The notes beneath the pieces were generated by a model that worked only from the letters and a program-made list of their open reading frames with translations, was not told the DNA's origin and made no database searches. The position numbers and the translations under genes are program-made. Shown in pieces: positions 45,401 through 57,002 of a DNA stretch of 64,000 bases (positions within the stretch are counted from its first letter, which is position 1; the number at the start of each line of letters is the position of its first letter). The stretch is from Annulohypoxylon bovei var. microspora (lineage: Eukaryota; Ascomycota; Sordariomycetes; Xylariales; Hypoxylaceae): NCBI GenBank assembly GCA_022836615.1, contig MU405237.1, forward strand, positions 1 through 64,000, given 5' to 3'.

Positions 45401-46209
45401 CTAGGAGTTAGTGGAGTTAATGAGTTGCATGCCCTGACCTTGTTGTACAAGTGCTTGTGCAAGTGCTCGGAAGCACGTTGGTAACACTAAGGAGCAAGGG
45501 GTATATTCCGGGGGCAAATAGAACAGACTCTTCCCACATAATCGAACTAGGTCCTGAAGGTTTACGTTCTCTAATCCGTCCTTTTTTTGATGGTGTACAA
45601 TATTCAAAGCGGCATCGCTGATGCTTCGTCGGCGTCGAAGGTGTCGATCTGATTTAATAATAACAGTTTGTGCTGACTGGCTGGAAGATGAACGTCTCAA
45701 GGCTTTGGAAAACCAACTTGTTTTTCGGTTCGGAACCGACTTAGATGCATTTCTTATCAGTATCATAGACGAGCCTCTCTCAAACCCCTTGATCTCACTT
45801 ACGGAATCTACGGAAAAGTCTCCTGGCACGAGTAATCGAATCCCGTACTAGCACTCTTTAGTCAGTATACCTGTTGGCTAGCAAAGCATTGAATGGGAAA
45901 GGTCACCTTCTTTGCAAGTCGGTTGTACTCGTTGACAAATTCTTCTCTATTATCTATCTCATCACGCTCAGAGAGTAGGCCCCTGTCACAGCCAGAAGAC
46001 GTCCAAGTGCTGCTTCTGCGGCTGGGAACTTCTAGGGTACCAAGCGAGCGGGATGTGGTTAGACCTGCTTGTGGTCTAACAATGGTCGAGTGAGAGATTG
46101 GGCGTCTTCGTTGATAGGGGAACGGCTGTGAAGACGTTGACCAATTCGCAGGTACAGGCTCTTTGCCTTTGTTAGAGACCGGAGGAATATCATAATGATA
46201 AGACTGCAT
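42452..46209 (-). CDS. RhoGAP domain protein with C-terminal coiled coil
   Basis: A 1,195-aa GTPase-activating protein for Rho-family GTPases, expected to act in cell polarity and septation. Exons on the minus strand: 46209-45907, 45847-45439, 45380-44451 and 44397-42452. The RhoGAP domain (about residues 155-430) has the arginine finger in RGIFRIPGS, KKFLSGLPGGILG and YNALSIVFGPLLI. It is followed by a basic His/Lys stretch (RKERHKHKHKHRR). The long C-terminal half is Ser/Pro-rich and disordered, with one coiled coil near the end (HIRHLQKQLEHRAEEN through RVAVFKQFTARLRGIR). The first intron uses an atypical donor, GTGACC; the alternative GTATAC donor would leave an impossible 23-nt intron. 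The fourth exon joins in frame only with donor GTAGGT and acceptor ATAG. The arrangement resembles uncharacterised fungal RhoGAPs. Confidence 0.85.
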
Positions 46210-46892
46210 TTGAGCGACTATATATCAAAGGGGTATGTTTTGAATAAAGGACAGGAAATACTGAAGAATATGGAAAACTTCCAAGGTTGTAATGGCAAAG
46301 AATGAATTGGACTGATGATACGTTTAACATTTTCATATTACACCCGAATGTATCACCTCTTCCTACCTTCGATGTTTCCCCTAGGTATGATCGTGTTAGA
46401 AGTGCCAAGGAAGCGACGGGTAATAGAAGGCAATATTACCTGGAGAAAGTGCAAATTCAACCCTTTATCAATACTGCAGGTACGATCCCACAATATCGTG
46501 GTCAATCCATGATACCATGACACACGGAATGAGGCAAGCACAAATGAAGTGCCTTGTATGACAATATACCTATCTTTGGCATCTTTGAAATGTATTGCAC
46601 TTACAAGAAAGACGTGTGCTATGGCCACAGTAAATCCAGACCCATTTTATCTCCTACCAAAGCCTCCCCCATCTAGACCATGTAATTCCTCCTTAACCTA
46701 GATACTCTGAGAGAATGGAAACCTATGCGGGCTCAAAAGGACTGATCCTTATCAACCACTTTAGTCTTTCGAACGCCAGACTCCTCTGCAATGCCCATCA
46801 ATAAGCTCCCTTGACTCCAATGACCTCGTTGCCGCCATTTCCAAGGTGTCGTATACGTCGTCAAAAATCTCTTTAAGGTTACCGATAACCTA
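46210..46892. other. Intergenic region, RhoGAP promoter / SNF4 3' end
   Basis: 683 bases. Both flanking genes point the same way (minus strand). No gene seen; a 91-aa minus frame (46353-46628) is unremarkable. Confidence 0.5.
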
Positions 46893-48360
46893 TCACGGAA
46901 GGGGGAAATATTCACCCTCGTCGCTAGTAACGCCGGTAAATAAGACGTACTTGAGGATGTCCGAAAGGGAAATAATGCCCTTCAAATGCCAATTATCATC
47001 AATCACCACCAGCCTGTGGACTCGAGATTGACGTAGAGTGACAAATATCGAATCGAGCCTGTCATCCTCTTGGCAGGTATAGATTCCTTGGAAATCGTCC
47101 GGTCTCCTCGATAGTGCCTCTCCTACGGTTGACTTCAATTCCTCGTAAACACCTCCTTTGATGCATGGTATAACATCGACAGCCTCGAACACGTTGAGCA
47201 CGACGTTATTCTTATCAATAACGGGTACAGCCGAAATATTGTGAACCACCATCAAATTGATCACCGAGAGAACCGAATCCGTCATTTTAGCCGTAGCAAG
47301 ATTCTTGTACGTTCCCAACCCAATCTCTCGTACTGTCTGCTTGAGGAGCATGGTATGCTGCTCCGTATTGACAGCGATGAATTTGAGGATGCGGTATTGT
47401 GTGATGACACTCACTACCGTCTCCCTCTCGGTTTCGTGGTCGACATCGACAAGCGGAATTCGGCGGGCGCGACTCTTTAGCATGCGGCTACATGCTTCAT
47501 ATAGCGGCTGCGACGGGTGGACGGACACAGTTTCTAACGGGAGGACGCCGATAGCCCTTTCAATGTCTTCGACGACCTGAAGTGTCAGTCACACAAGTTC
47601 AATTGATATTCCCCGCATATCCGTAATTCGGGCGCAACATACCGCGAAGACTGCTGAGCCTAAATTTGTCGACATCATCAATGTGCTCCGGGAATTGACA
47701 ATAATACTGAATCAAATTTATATAGTCGGTCGCAGTTAACAGGCCGGCGAACCTGGACTGCTGCGAATCCCAAAGAGGCGCGGACACGATCCCTAATAGC
47801 TTGCATGTTAGGAGTGGTTCGGACTGTCGCAAGAGCTATGTATATATACTAATACCATTCTGAATCAAGATATCCAAGCTCTTTCTGATTAAGAGATCAT
47901 TGTCGAGCACGATTAGGCGGAAAGACAGCGGAAGCACATCGTAACTAGTTCTTACTCGAAGAAAGTTGCGCAGGCCTTTCTATAGACATGGAAAATCGGT
48001 CAGTAAAATGGTTGAGACCCAAAGCCCGAGAGTCGAATTCGGACAAGAGGGGAAAGCAAAGCGGGAGAAGCCGGGGACTTATGATATATAGAATGCAGGA
48101 ATGGAATAGCTTACCAGGCCTTGCAACTGCTCTTCATCAATGGGAGTCATTGGCGTCGTGGGCACGGGTGTTGTACGACTCCGAAATTTAGGTCTGAGAT
48201 ACGAGGATGGCTGCACAAAGGGAAGCTCGTGACCAGCTCGAGGCAGCGGTGGTATGGACGAGTGCAGACCCGACAGCATGGCGGGGGCGGTCGCGGTTGG
48301 CGCACGCTGTGGCTCGTCGCCTGGCGGATTTTTGGGTTGGCGGCTCGAAGGGTCATCCAT
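46893..48360 (-). CDS. SNF4: SNF1/AMPK gamma subunit (CBS-domain protein)
   Basis: The regulatory gamma subunit of the Snf1/AMPK complex, which senses energy state through adenine nucleotides bound to CBS repeats. Exons on the minus strand: 48360-48115, 47979-47856, 47792-47643 and 47566-46893, giving 397 aa. After a Pro-rich N-terminus the conserved part begins GLKGLRNFLRVRTSYDVLP, then NGIVSAPLWDS and AGLLTATDYINLIQYY (CBS1), SHP-type VSVHPSQPLYEAC and RRIPLVDVD (CBS2), VVHNISAVPVIDKNN (CBS3) and VHRLVVIDDNWHLKGIISLSDIL (CBS4). The third acceptor is placed at GAAG/ACATTG, since it alone restores LRDIERAIGV; the nearer CAG would cause a frameshift. The protein ends soon after CBS4, as in other fungi. 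Confidence 0.94.
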
Positions 48361-51047
48361 CGTTCACCTCTCTCTTTTTTCTTTAAACCCTTTTGGGGCT
48401 CACTTGCAATTGGGGTTCAGGGCAAGTCGGGCGGGAATTATTGGTGGAACGCCCGTCTCCCCGGTGGCGTGTAGTAGATGTTTGCAGTAGGTGTGAGCGT
48501 GGAAAAGACTTCGGTGTGGGAAACCTTCCTTTTACTAGGAGAGGGGGAGGGGTGCAGAGAGTAAAAAAGCGATATTTTTAAAAAGGAAGTTTGCTAGGTA
48601 GGAATCGGGTAGGGCTGCTCGAACAATTGGAGAAACTAAGCTCTAAACATGCTTAGTTAAAAAAGCTGTATGGAGAATTGCTAGCTGAGACAAGATATGT
48701 AGAAGTTGACAATTGAATTCATGACGATGGTCGATAGGTAGTGAAAGGGTCGACAACGATAAGGACAAGATTTGAGGACGGGAGACGGGAGACTGTAATA
48801 ATAATGGATGAGGTCAGATTAGACAAATAAATAGCCTCACTCTTTCCTTGTTAAGTGGTCTAGACTGGGCTGCAGCCGAGTGGACAACTGAGAGCTTGGT
48901 TATTAGTGGTATTTGTAGGTATTGATATATGGTTTATGGTTAGTGGTTAAAGAGAGCTATGCATTGATGTAGCTGTGTAGATGTAGGATATAAGTGGGAT
49001 GGATAGATGTTAGTAAATGTAGGGTTTCGGAGAGATCTGATAGGGTAGTGTAAAAGGAGGGAAGCTGCAGCTTAGGTGGTAATGATACCAAGGTACTCTC
49101 TCTTTTTTTAATGCTGCTGATAAGGGAAGCTACATACATGGGAATGAGTGGTACTGTACTTGCTGATTGAAAATACTAATGACATGTGGGTTTAGATCTT
49201 CACTCTTAAGCCTTTGTGAATCTGTGTAAAACAAATCTTGACTCAATAATGTCTCAATTCAATACACCTTTTATTATCAGATACGCATATAGCTACCCAC
49301 ATATGCATTATGTTGGAATATATACTACTATGATATATACCTACCTAAGTAGGTGTGTTGTGAGAATGTGTGGTAAATAAGCTTAACTGAGTTGACGTAA
49401 TCCAGCATGGCCTCTGCCTAGTTGCTTGGCTAAGGCTAGGATAAGTGTGTGTGTGGGTTTGTGGATGTGAGTGGCTAAGTTGAGACTCTTGACTGAAGTT
49501 GGTCCATTGGTGCATTTGGTGTGAATATTTTGAGTTGCTCTGTAATTCTGTGAGATTCTGTGATCTTGTAAGCCATATCGAAAGTACGTGGTGCAGTTAG
49601 CTTCCACTTTGACTTCAGCTATAATTCAAAGATAGATAAGGTATCCGGAACACAAAGTTACAAACGTCAATGTAAGGCGGTAAGGTAACACACCGAAGAC
49701 AGAGATGCTCGTATAAAGTTGAGGTTTCTCCTTACCTCTACAGACTCAACCGTAGTAGCCTCCCGTAAACGGCTAGAGTGGAAATACACTCAATATAGTG
49801 AGATCAAAGCGTGGAAAAACAATAGACAATCAAATGATCTATCATATCGTATTGAGGAAGTGATGTAACACCAAGGAGACACAAAGTCGTCGTCTGAAAA
49901 GTCGGTCTCTGCTTCTGATTCTTAAACAAAGCCTAGGGAACTCATCAATCGATCACCAAAACGGGGACGGGATCAGGACAAACATTCCTCTTCGAAGTTG
50001 ACCTAGATGACCAACTCCGAACCATGCCATAGAAAACGTTAGTCACGCGAGAACAAAACATGTCTTATTCCCATCGGACCTCTAGGTCTATTATTGTTGG
50101 TGTGTGGTGTACCGTGTAGCTAGCATCGAAGGCAACATTTGGCGTCATGGAATGATAAGTAGCCGACTGTCAGAAAGGGGGTACATCATCGTATTGTCGA
50201 AAACACTTGGAGGGCTCGGACTATCTAATAAATCAATCAAATAGCCATCAAGGCCAAGACGGGATGCTGGTGTTTGATCATTCTGACCTTATTACTCCTA
50301 AGAGGGTAAGATCTCATGACCCATTTCTAAAAAGATCAATGTTGGTAATTACCTAGTAGCTAAAGTCTTCCACACCCCAACTGAGTTAAGAATATGATTG
50401 GCTGTCCATAATTGCGAATAGCTTCAATCCGAGAAAATTCTGCAGTATATTAACAAGCATTGCTTGGCCTCGGCTCATTTCAGACGGGAAGCTGCATGGT
50501 GGGTGGATGAACGGTTGGGTACATTAATATCTTCGAGACGAGACGAGATGGTGGATGATGATGTTCATTTTTCACAAGCCAAACCAAATCAACAGCTCCG
50601 GCAGTGACAAGCTCCCCTCATAGTGGGCTGGCTCTGTGTGTGGCTGCCACAATACGCAAGAGCTGTCCTGAAAAGGCAAGTACGGTGATAATCGGGGTCC
50701 TGTTCTTTCATGGGTAGCGGGTGCTAAATACGTCAATTCGCTCCTGTCTCGTTGGTGATTACATGTAACATTTGAAAGCTCCAACCTCGTCTTTAAGCTG
50801 CTTACATCTTATTGGAGGTATATGTATGTACCTACCGCCATTCCGTCCATCATCGATACTGGTTTTATTGTAACTTGGTACATGCATAACTTGGCATGTG
50901 TATCATTTCCTGTTATACTGTTTAACTATAATTGTTTTATCTTAAGTGAATAACACATTTAATAATGCTCTCGTATAAAAAACTTGAAAATATACCTACA
51001 TCACCTAAGAAATATAATAGCAATTAAGCGGTTAGATAAGCGCATTG

Positions 51048-51055
51048 TATCGGAT
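51048..51055. repeat. Target-site duplication, left
   Basis: TATCGGAT, identical to 51494-51501 on the other side of the element. Confidence 0.88.
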
Positions 51056-51493
51056 TAGGGTTCGGATTTTTTAAATGCGTATAATGAAAATGCGTATAAT
51101 GCATGCATTAATGCCGCATTTTGGTTGATTATGCGCATAACGGATCGGAAAAACCCATCGGCCCCATATTCTTAGTAGTATGTATGCAATATTTTTAAAA
51201 CATACCCACTTAAGAGGTCACGTAAAAGCACTTCAATTGTTCGCGCGCTTAACCATTCAAATCGTCTTAATCGCATATTGAAAAATTGAAAAAATTCAAT
51301 AACATAATAAACATCACATTGCGAATAAAATAAACCATATAATTATAAAAAGTATGACGTGGTGGTGGTAAAAGATCTATTATGCATGATCATGCAAATC
51401 AAAATGCAATTTTGTATGTGTATAATGGTATTATGTATGTATTGCATTTAAATGCTGCATTTTGGCTCAAAATGCGCATTTTGCCGATCCCTA
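51056..51493. mobile_element. Non-autonomous hAT-type DNA transposon (MITE-like)
   Basis: The element begins TAGGGTTCGG and ends CCGATCCCTA; read inward, the right end is TAGGGATCGG. The termini therefore match each other at 9 of 10 bases and fit the hAT terminal consensus (T/C)A(G)NG. It is flanked on both sides by the identical 8-bp sequence TATCGGAT (51048-51055 and 51494-51501), the target-duplication length expected of hAT. Subterminal AAATGCG/CGCATTTT motifs recur at both ends. At 438 bp and AT-rich, with no transposase frame, it must depend on a transposase from elsewhere. Confidence 0.88.
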
Positions 51494-51501
51494 TATCGGA
51501 T
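51494..51501. repeat. Target-site duplication, right
   Basis: TATCGGAT, the exact partner of 51048-51055. Confidence 0.88.
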
Positions 51502-52353
51502 ATATGTACTGATAGATACAACAGGGGATGGTATCCACAAGCCGAAGCTCAGGCAAGCCGCTCCCACCGAAACCTTCCGGGATCAGTTCCACAGCACAAG
51601 AAAAAAAAAAGGTAAGAAGGGATTGGTCACCCTCATTGAACCCACCTGCCTGCACCGCCTGCAGACCTGCACTATTCCTTCTCTGTACGCAACCACACAG
51701 CACTACCCATAAACACCCCTAGGCTACTGCAGCGGAAGCGGCAATAGCGCAGCAATTGCTATTACAATTTACTATCGTCTTAAAGGTTAGGAAGGTCCCC
51801 GTCTTGCCCATCTAAGGTCCAAGGTGTGCTTACGACTGGGGGGAAGGATCATCCAATGTCGGGACTAGTCAAAACCTCTACTTACACAACAACCTTTCTG
51901 AGCTTTCTGGTGCAACTTACATTTACAACTTCGTAAATCGTAAACAACCTTGAAGTCCCCAAAACACCAAGGTTCGATAACCATCCACTCTTCAACAACA
52001 ACATACACCGGTCAAGATCGACCTCTCCCATCCCATCGTTTCGTTCCGTCAATGCATCGATGCATATAATCCGGCAGAATTATCGCCGCGTCGTCGACCT
52101 GCACGAGATAACCCGCCTACCCTAGCCTCTCACGAGGATACATCATAGGACCACCCATCTCGCGGCGCCAGGCTTATTATTTGGGCCTAACCTCCATTTA
52201 TTGTCTGCATCCCGGCCGTCAGACCTAGTCGAGTTTTACGAATAAATTGAACCCGACACCACCTGGGTACATTTATCCATCAGTTGTCCTTCATTTCATC
52301 GACAGAAATAAAAAAACTATCATCGATCACGGTTCTTCTCTTTGCCCATAGCA

Positions 52354-54433
52354 ATGGGGGCCTGCCAGTCATGTTGCGGAGGTAATGCCGACTCCTTCCC
52401 ATATCAATTAGAGCTCCGCAAATGCTAAAAATTAATGTAGGCAAATCTCGCGAGGGTCTCTACGAGCCAGTATTGGCCGATAGCGAAAGAGAAGCTGTCG
52501 CTGATCTGCTTCAATATCTCGAGAATGTATGTTTATCTCCTACCGAATCTTCGACTACGCGCTAACCGTATTATAGCGCGGCGAGACCGATTTCTTCTCC
52601 GGCGAGCCTCTCCGAGCCCTTAGCACCCTCGTATTCTCCGACAATATCGATCTTCAAAGGAGTGCTAGTTTGACATTTGCCGAGATCACAGAGCGAGGTA
52701 TGTGGTATAGTCGAGACATGGACGGGAGGAGTGTTAGATTATGGAGCTACCAAGCGAGCACATCTTCGAACTCCAACATGATCCTTTATGAGCTTAGAAT
52801 CTACGACTAACTATCTACCAGATGTTCGTGAGGTCGACCGCGACACGCTAGAACCCATTCTCTTCCTCCTACAAAGTCCCGATATCGAAGTTCAGAGGGC
52901 TGCCAGCGCGGCGCTTGGAAACTTGGCTGTTAACAGTAAGTGGAGCTTCAGTGATTCTATCTAGCTGCCTGTCTTACCAAATCATCTAGCCGAGAACAAA
53001 GTTTTAATTGTCCAACTGGGCGGTTTAACACCGCTCATTCGCCAGATGCTTTCGCCCAACGTCGAGGTTCAGTGCAACGCTGTAGGATGCATCACCAACT
53101 TAGCAACCCACGAGGAGAACAAGGCCAAGATCGCACGATCAGGAGCGTTAGGACCGCTCACTCGATTGGCTAAGTCGAGAGATATGAGGGTTCAACGAAA
53201 CGCGACTGGTGCCCTGCTCAACATGACACACTCGGGTATGTCTTCGGTTTTTCTTGACGGTGTTGATGTGTATGTTTCTAACAGTAGTATACAGACGAGA
53301 ACCGACAACAGCTTGTGAATGCAGGCGCCATCCCCGTACTGGTCCAGCTCTTGTCCTCTCCCGATGTCGATGTCCAATATTATTGCACGACAGCACTCAG
53401 CAACATTGCCGTCGATTCTAACAACCGTCGGAAATTGGCTGCGTCCGAGACCAAACTGGTCCAGTCGCTGGTGAATCTAATGGACTCGTCCTCTCCCAAG
53501 GTGCAATGCCAAGCGGCGCTGGCGCTTCGAAATCTAGCCTCGGACGAGAAATACCAGCTAGATATCGTTCGAGCACAGGGCCTTAATCCGTTATTACGCC
53601 TACTTCAGTCATCCTACCTTCCATTAATCCTCTCCGCCGTCGCATGCATACGCAATATATCCATCCATCCCTTGAACGAATCGCCCATCATCGAGGCTGG
53701 ATTCTTGAAGCCCTTAGTCGATCTCCTTGGTTCTACAGACAACGAGGAAATCCAGTGTCACGCCATATCGACTCTCCGAAACCTCGCCGCTAGCTCTGAT
53801 AGAAACAAAGCCTTAGTGCTCGAGGCTGGTGCGGTACAAAAATGCAAGCAACTTGTCTTGGACGTTCCGGTCACTGTCCAATCGGAGATGACGGCCGCGA
53901 TCGCAGTCCTCGCTCTATCCGATGATCTCAAGACACACCTGTTAAACCTCGGCGTGTTTGATGTCCTGATTCCCCTGACACATTCACCCAGTATCGAGGT
54001 TCAGGGAAATAGTGCCGCGGCTCTCGGCAATCTATCATCGAAAGGTAAGCGCTATTTCTATTTCAGAAATATTATCTAACAGTGGACTAACTCTTTAGTA
54101 GTCGGCGACTACTCTATCTTTATCCAGGACTGGACGGAACCGAACGGCGGTATTCACGGTTACCTCAGTAGATTCTTGGCTAGTGGAGACGCGACATTCC
54201 AACACATCGCCATCTGGACGCTCCTACAACTGCTGGAGTCCGAGGATAAGACTTTGATTTCACATATTGGAAAGTCTGATACGATCGTGGAGATGATCAA
54301 GCAGATTGCGAACCGACAAGTCGAGTCGGATAACGAATTTGAGGAAGATGATGAGGGCGAGGTTATTAATCTTGCGCAACGCTGCCTGGAACTGCTCGGT
54401 CAGAGCATGTCAAAGGCGCACATAGAGGGATGA
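52354..54433 (+). CDS. VAC8: Vacuolar armadillo-repeat protein Vac8
   Basis: A vacuole-membrane scaffold for vacuole inheritance, fusion, nucleus-vacuole junctions and Cvt/autophagy. Seven exons (52354-52381, 52441-52526, 52577-52697, 52822-52935, 52990-53235, 53295-54044, 54102-54433) give 558 aa. The N-terminus MGACQSCCG has Gly2 for myristoylation and Cys4, Cys7 and Cys8 for palmitoylation, matching yeast Vac8. About eleven armadillo repeats follow, each with the pattern VQxxAxxALxNLA (VQRAASAALGNLAVN, VQCNAVGCITNLATH, VQRNATGALLNMTHS, VQYYCTTALSNIAVD and more). The acidic segment ESDNEFEEDDEGE lies near the C-terminus. Its start codon is confirmed by the lipidation motif, encoded by an exon of only 28 nt. 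Confidence 0.96.
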
Positions 54434-54993
54434 AGTTACGAAGCCTCTATCGACGGTCCTTACCAACTTTCCTCTTTTCCGTAATCATCAGTTTTTGCGG
54501 GCTCGTTGTCTTGTTCCCGGCTGGCATTCACACGGACGTGGTTGGTCCCGGTGTTCGAGGCGTATTTTATATAAGCAGGCATCTGTGTTTTTCGTCGATG
54601 TTAAGGCTGCTTCGATATTTTATAGGGAATGCATATCCTCATTGGGCGGCTCGAGTTGCGGATGGGGTGTATCGTCGTGGCATTGCTCCGAACCTACCCT
54701 AACGGAAAGGGAGACACCCGATCTCATTTGTACTACTACGGCGTAGCCCTTCGAAAAGACGACCATTCGGACCGTCGATCCCACCAAGTCACTGTTACTG
54801 CTGTAAGTGTCTTGCGTGGGACTGTTAAATTCTTGTAATTAGATTGCACTTCCTCGCCTAAAAATGATATCCCGCAAATCATCCTTCCTAGACGCCTTCC
54901 ATGCTTGCAGTCGTAATATAATACAAGCATATATAACACGTGAGCGACTCGTAGCATACTTATGCAGCCTGACCTGCAAGGGAAGGGGGGATG
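54434..54993. other. Convergent 3' region VAC8 / IMP1
   Basis: 560 bases between two gene ends. Overlapping short frames occur on both strands, none recognisable. Confidence 0.55.
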
Positions 54994-55625
54994 TCACGAT
55001 TTTGGTGAATCATCCACTGAGACGGGGTGAAGCCCACTTTCTACTCGTGAGAACCAGTCGAACGGCCACCAGCCCTTCGCGACCACCTTGGAGATCACTT
55101 TGCCCTTGATCAAACCCATAGGTAGGGGGCCGAAGTCGCGACTGTCTCGAGACCAGGGGAGGTTGTCTCCGACTATGTAGCAGTGGCCTTTTGGGACCTG
55201 GACAGTTGTCAATCACAGTTCGTCTCTTTTATATGATTTGCTCGGACACAGTATATATAAAACGTAACACGTCAAACGAGAAAATGTGGAGTGTAGGTAG
55301 GTACCTGTATCATATTCCCGTTACCGACGCCCGGCGAGTTCAGCAGTACGTAGTCACCCGCCATCCCTATGATCCGCTTGATGCCTTCCTCCCCCGGCTC
55401 CACGGGGATCGAGTACACGACGCAGTCGCCCACGCGCACGCCCCGGCCCCGCCGATACGACCGGTCCGTCACGAACCATTCGTCCCGCGTCAGGAAGGTC
55501 GGGAGCATCGATGGCCCCCAGCCGTATCCCGCACTGTAGCCGTAAGTTACGAGGATGTGGCCCAGCGCCATCGCCTTGACCGTGTAGAGGAGCACCCGGA
55601 AGGGGTGGCCTATGAGCGACGGCAT
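54994..55625 (-). CDS. IMP1: Mitochondrial inner membrane protease subunit 1
   Basis: A type I signal peptidase-like serine protease (S26 family) of the IMP complex, facing the intermembrane space and removing sorting signals from proteins such as Cox2 and cytochrome b2. Two exons on the minus strand, 55625-55305 and 55197-54994, encode 174 aa. One membrane helix near the start precedes the nucleophile motif GPSMLPT (Ser39). The catalytic Lys83 is in GIKRIIGMAGD, and the conserved block GHCYIVGDNLPWSRDSRDFGPLPM follows the splice. GDNxxxSRDSR is the box III signature. Imp1 rather than Imp2 is preferred because of the short length and the fit to KRIIGMAGDYVLLNSP. Confidence 0.93.
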
Positions 55626-56102
55626 TGCGGTGGGACAGGTTGGTGGGCTTTTGGTGAGGGGTAATGAGCGTTCTTATGAATAAGAGTCGAGTAGGTTCTG
55701 GTCCGGAGGACTCATGGCGTCTATACTAGACGGTAGGTTCAGTTCCGTGTATACGTATATGTATACGCAAGAATATCTGAATGTGCATGAGTCGAGTGTA
55801 CAGTAAAGTCGATATAATAGACGAGCTTGAGCTAAGTCTTGGCACCGAACTAGGGATTTAGGACCGGTCGACGCACTAGGATATGATTGGCTACCGAGCT
55901 TTAACTCTAAATCTCGAAAAGTCAGGAACCATGGAACCTTAAAACTCAATTGCAAACCGACAAATCTTCAACAACGTCACTTTCAGCCTCAACAGCGCCG
56001 TTGGCTGAGATCCTCTTACATACCTAGGTACTTAGGTACATATGGTTTCCTAATTACAACCCTTCGAAAGTTAGGACGAACGGGAGGAATACGCCGTCCG
56101 AG
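55626..56102. promoter_or_regulatory. Divergent promoter IMP1 / mitochondrial IF-3
   Basis: 477 bases between the start codons of two nuclear genes for mitochondrial proteins. It contains a TACCTAGGTA palindrome (56021-56030). Confidence 0.5.
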
Positions 56103-57002
56103 ATGGCGCACCCACGCTGTCCCGCCTACTCGCCAGCACGAGCGCTCCACCGAGTCCTCGTCTCGGGCCTCCCTACCACGAGCCCCTCCCTAGGACGGCA
56201 GACAGCCTACTACCTCCTCCCGCCACGGCTCTTCTCCTCCAGCCGTCTCCTCGCGAAGCGGCACACTCTAACCGCAACGGCCTCCTCGCCAACCCCGCCG
56301 CACGTCCGACCCCTCAGCACGACCCCCGCCCTGCGGCGCATCATATCCTTCAGGCAGCGCATAATCAACGACAAGATCCCGTACACGTGGGTGCGGGTCG
56401 CCGGCTCGGGGCCCGAGAACACGCTCTCGCCGCCGCAGCCCACGGCCCGCGTTCTCGCGTCGCTGGACCTGCAGACGCACACGCTCGTCATGGTCGCGCC
56501 GCCGCCCTCCCCCTCCCCCTCCCCCGAGTCCTCGCCCGACTCGCCGGCCATCCTCGCGCCCCCCGCGGCCATCTGCCGCGTGATCAACAACGCGGAGGCG
56601 CGGGCGGCGGAGGCCGAGGCCTCGCTGGCGCAGCGGCGCAAGGCCGTCGACACGAAGGAGCTGGAGCTGTCGTGGAGCATCACGCCGCACGACCTGTCGC
56701 ACAAGCTGCGCAAGATGCGCGAGTTCCTGTCCAAGGGGCTGACGGTCGAGGTCGTGCTGGCCAAGAAGCGCCGCGGCCGCGCCGCCACCAAGGAGGAGGC
56801 CGCCGCCGTCCTGGTCGCCGTCCGCGACGCCGCCGCCCAGGTCGAGGGCGCGAAGGAGTACCGCAAGATGGACGGCGAGGTCGGCGGGATGGCCAAGGTT
56901 TTCCTCGAGGGCCCCAGCCAGAAGAAGAGGAGGCAGAAGAAGGAGCTAGAGGCGGCGGCGGAGGAGGAGGAGGAGGAGGAGGAGGGGTATAAGGAGGGTT
57001 GA
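56103..57002 (+). CDS. Mitochondrial translation initiation factor IF-3
   Basis: Bacterial-type IF-3 working on the mitochondrial small subunit (yeast counterpart Aim23). A single exon of 299 aa. The first 80 residues are Arg/Ser/Ala-rich with few acidic residues, a clear mitochondrial presequence ending near RPLSTTPALRR. The N-domain signature is INDKIPYTWVRV. A Pro/Ser repeat (PPPSPSPSPESSPDSP, about 138-153) is inserted before the linker helix. The C-domain has KELELSWSITPHDLSHKLRKMREFLSKGLTVEVVLAKKRRGR. The tail is a Glu run (AAAEEEEEEEEG). Codon third positions are almost all G/C, much more so than in the neighbours, which creates long open frames on the other strand (56210-56896) that are shadows. 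Confidence 0.9.
   Translation: MAHPRCPAYSPARALHRVLVSGLPTTSPSLGRQTAYYLLPPRLFSSSRLLAKRHTLTATASSPTPPHVRPLSTTPALRRIISFRQRIINDKIPYTWVRVAGSGPENTLSPPQPTARVLASLDLQTHTLVMVAPPPSPSPSPESSPDSPAILAPPAAICRVINNAEARAAEAEASLAQRRKAVDTKELELSWSITPHDLSHKLRKMREFLSKGLTVEVVLAKKRRGRAATKEEAAAVLVAVRDAAAQVEGAKEYRKMDGEVGGMAKVFLEGPSQKKRRQKKELEAAAEEEEEEEEGYKEG

Larger units (their letters stand above)
48361..52353. other. Gene desert, 4 kb
   Basis: Between divergent SNF4 and VAC8. The SNF4 side holds its promoter and probably a long leader. No frame resembles a known family. The only defined structure is the hAT-type element at 51,056-51,493. The last 600 bases, with repeated pyrimidine-rich segments, are likely the VAC8 promoter and 5'UTR. 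Confidence 0.6.

Noticed and set aside
45848..45870. 23-nt intron in the RhoGAP gene (GTATAC...TAG)
   Set aside because: Too short for spliceosomal removal in fungi; the 59-nt alternative keeps the frame.
56210..56896. 228-aa minus-strand frame
   Set aside because: Arises from the high GC3 of the IF-3 gene on the other strand; Arg/Gly/Ala-rich low complexity.
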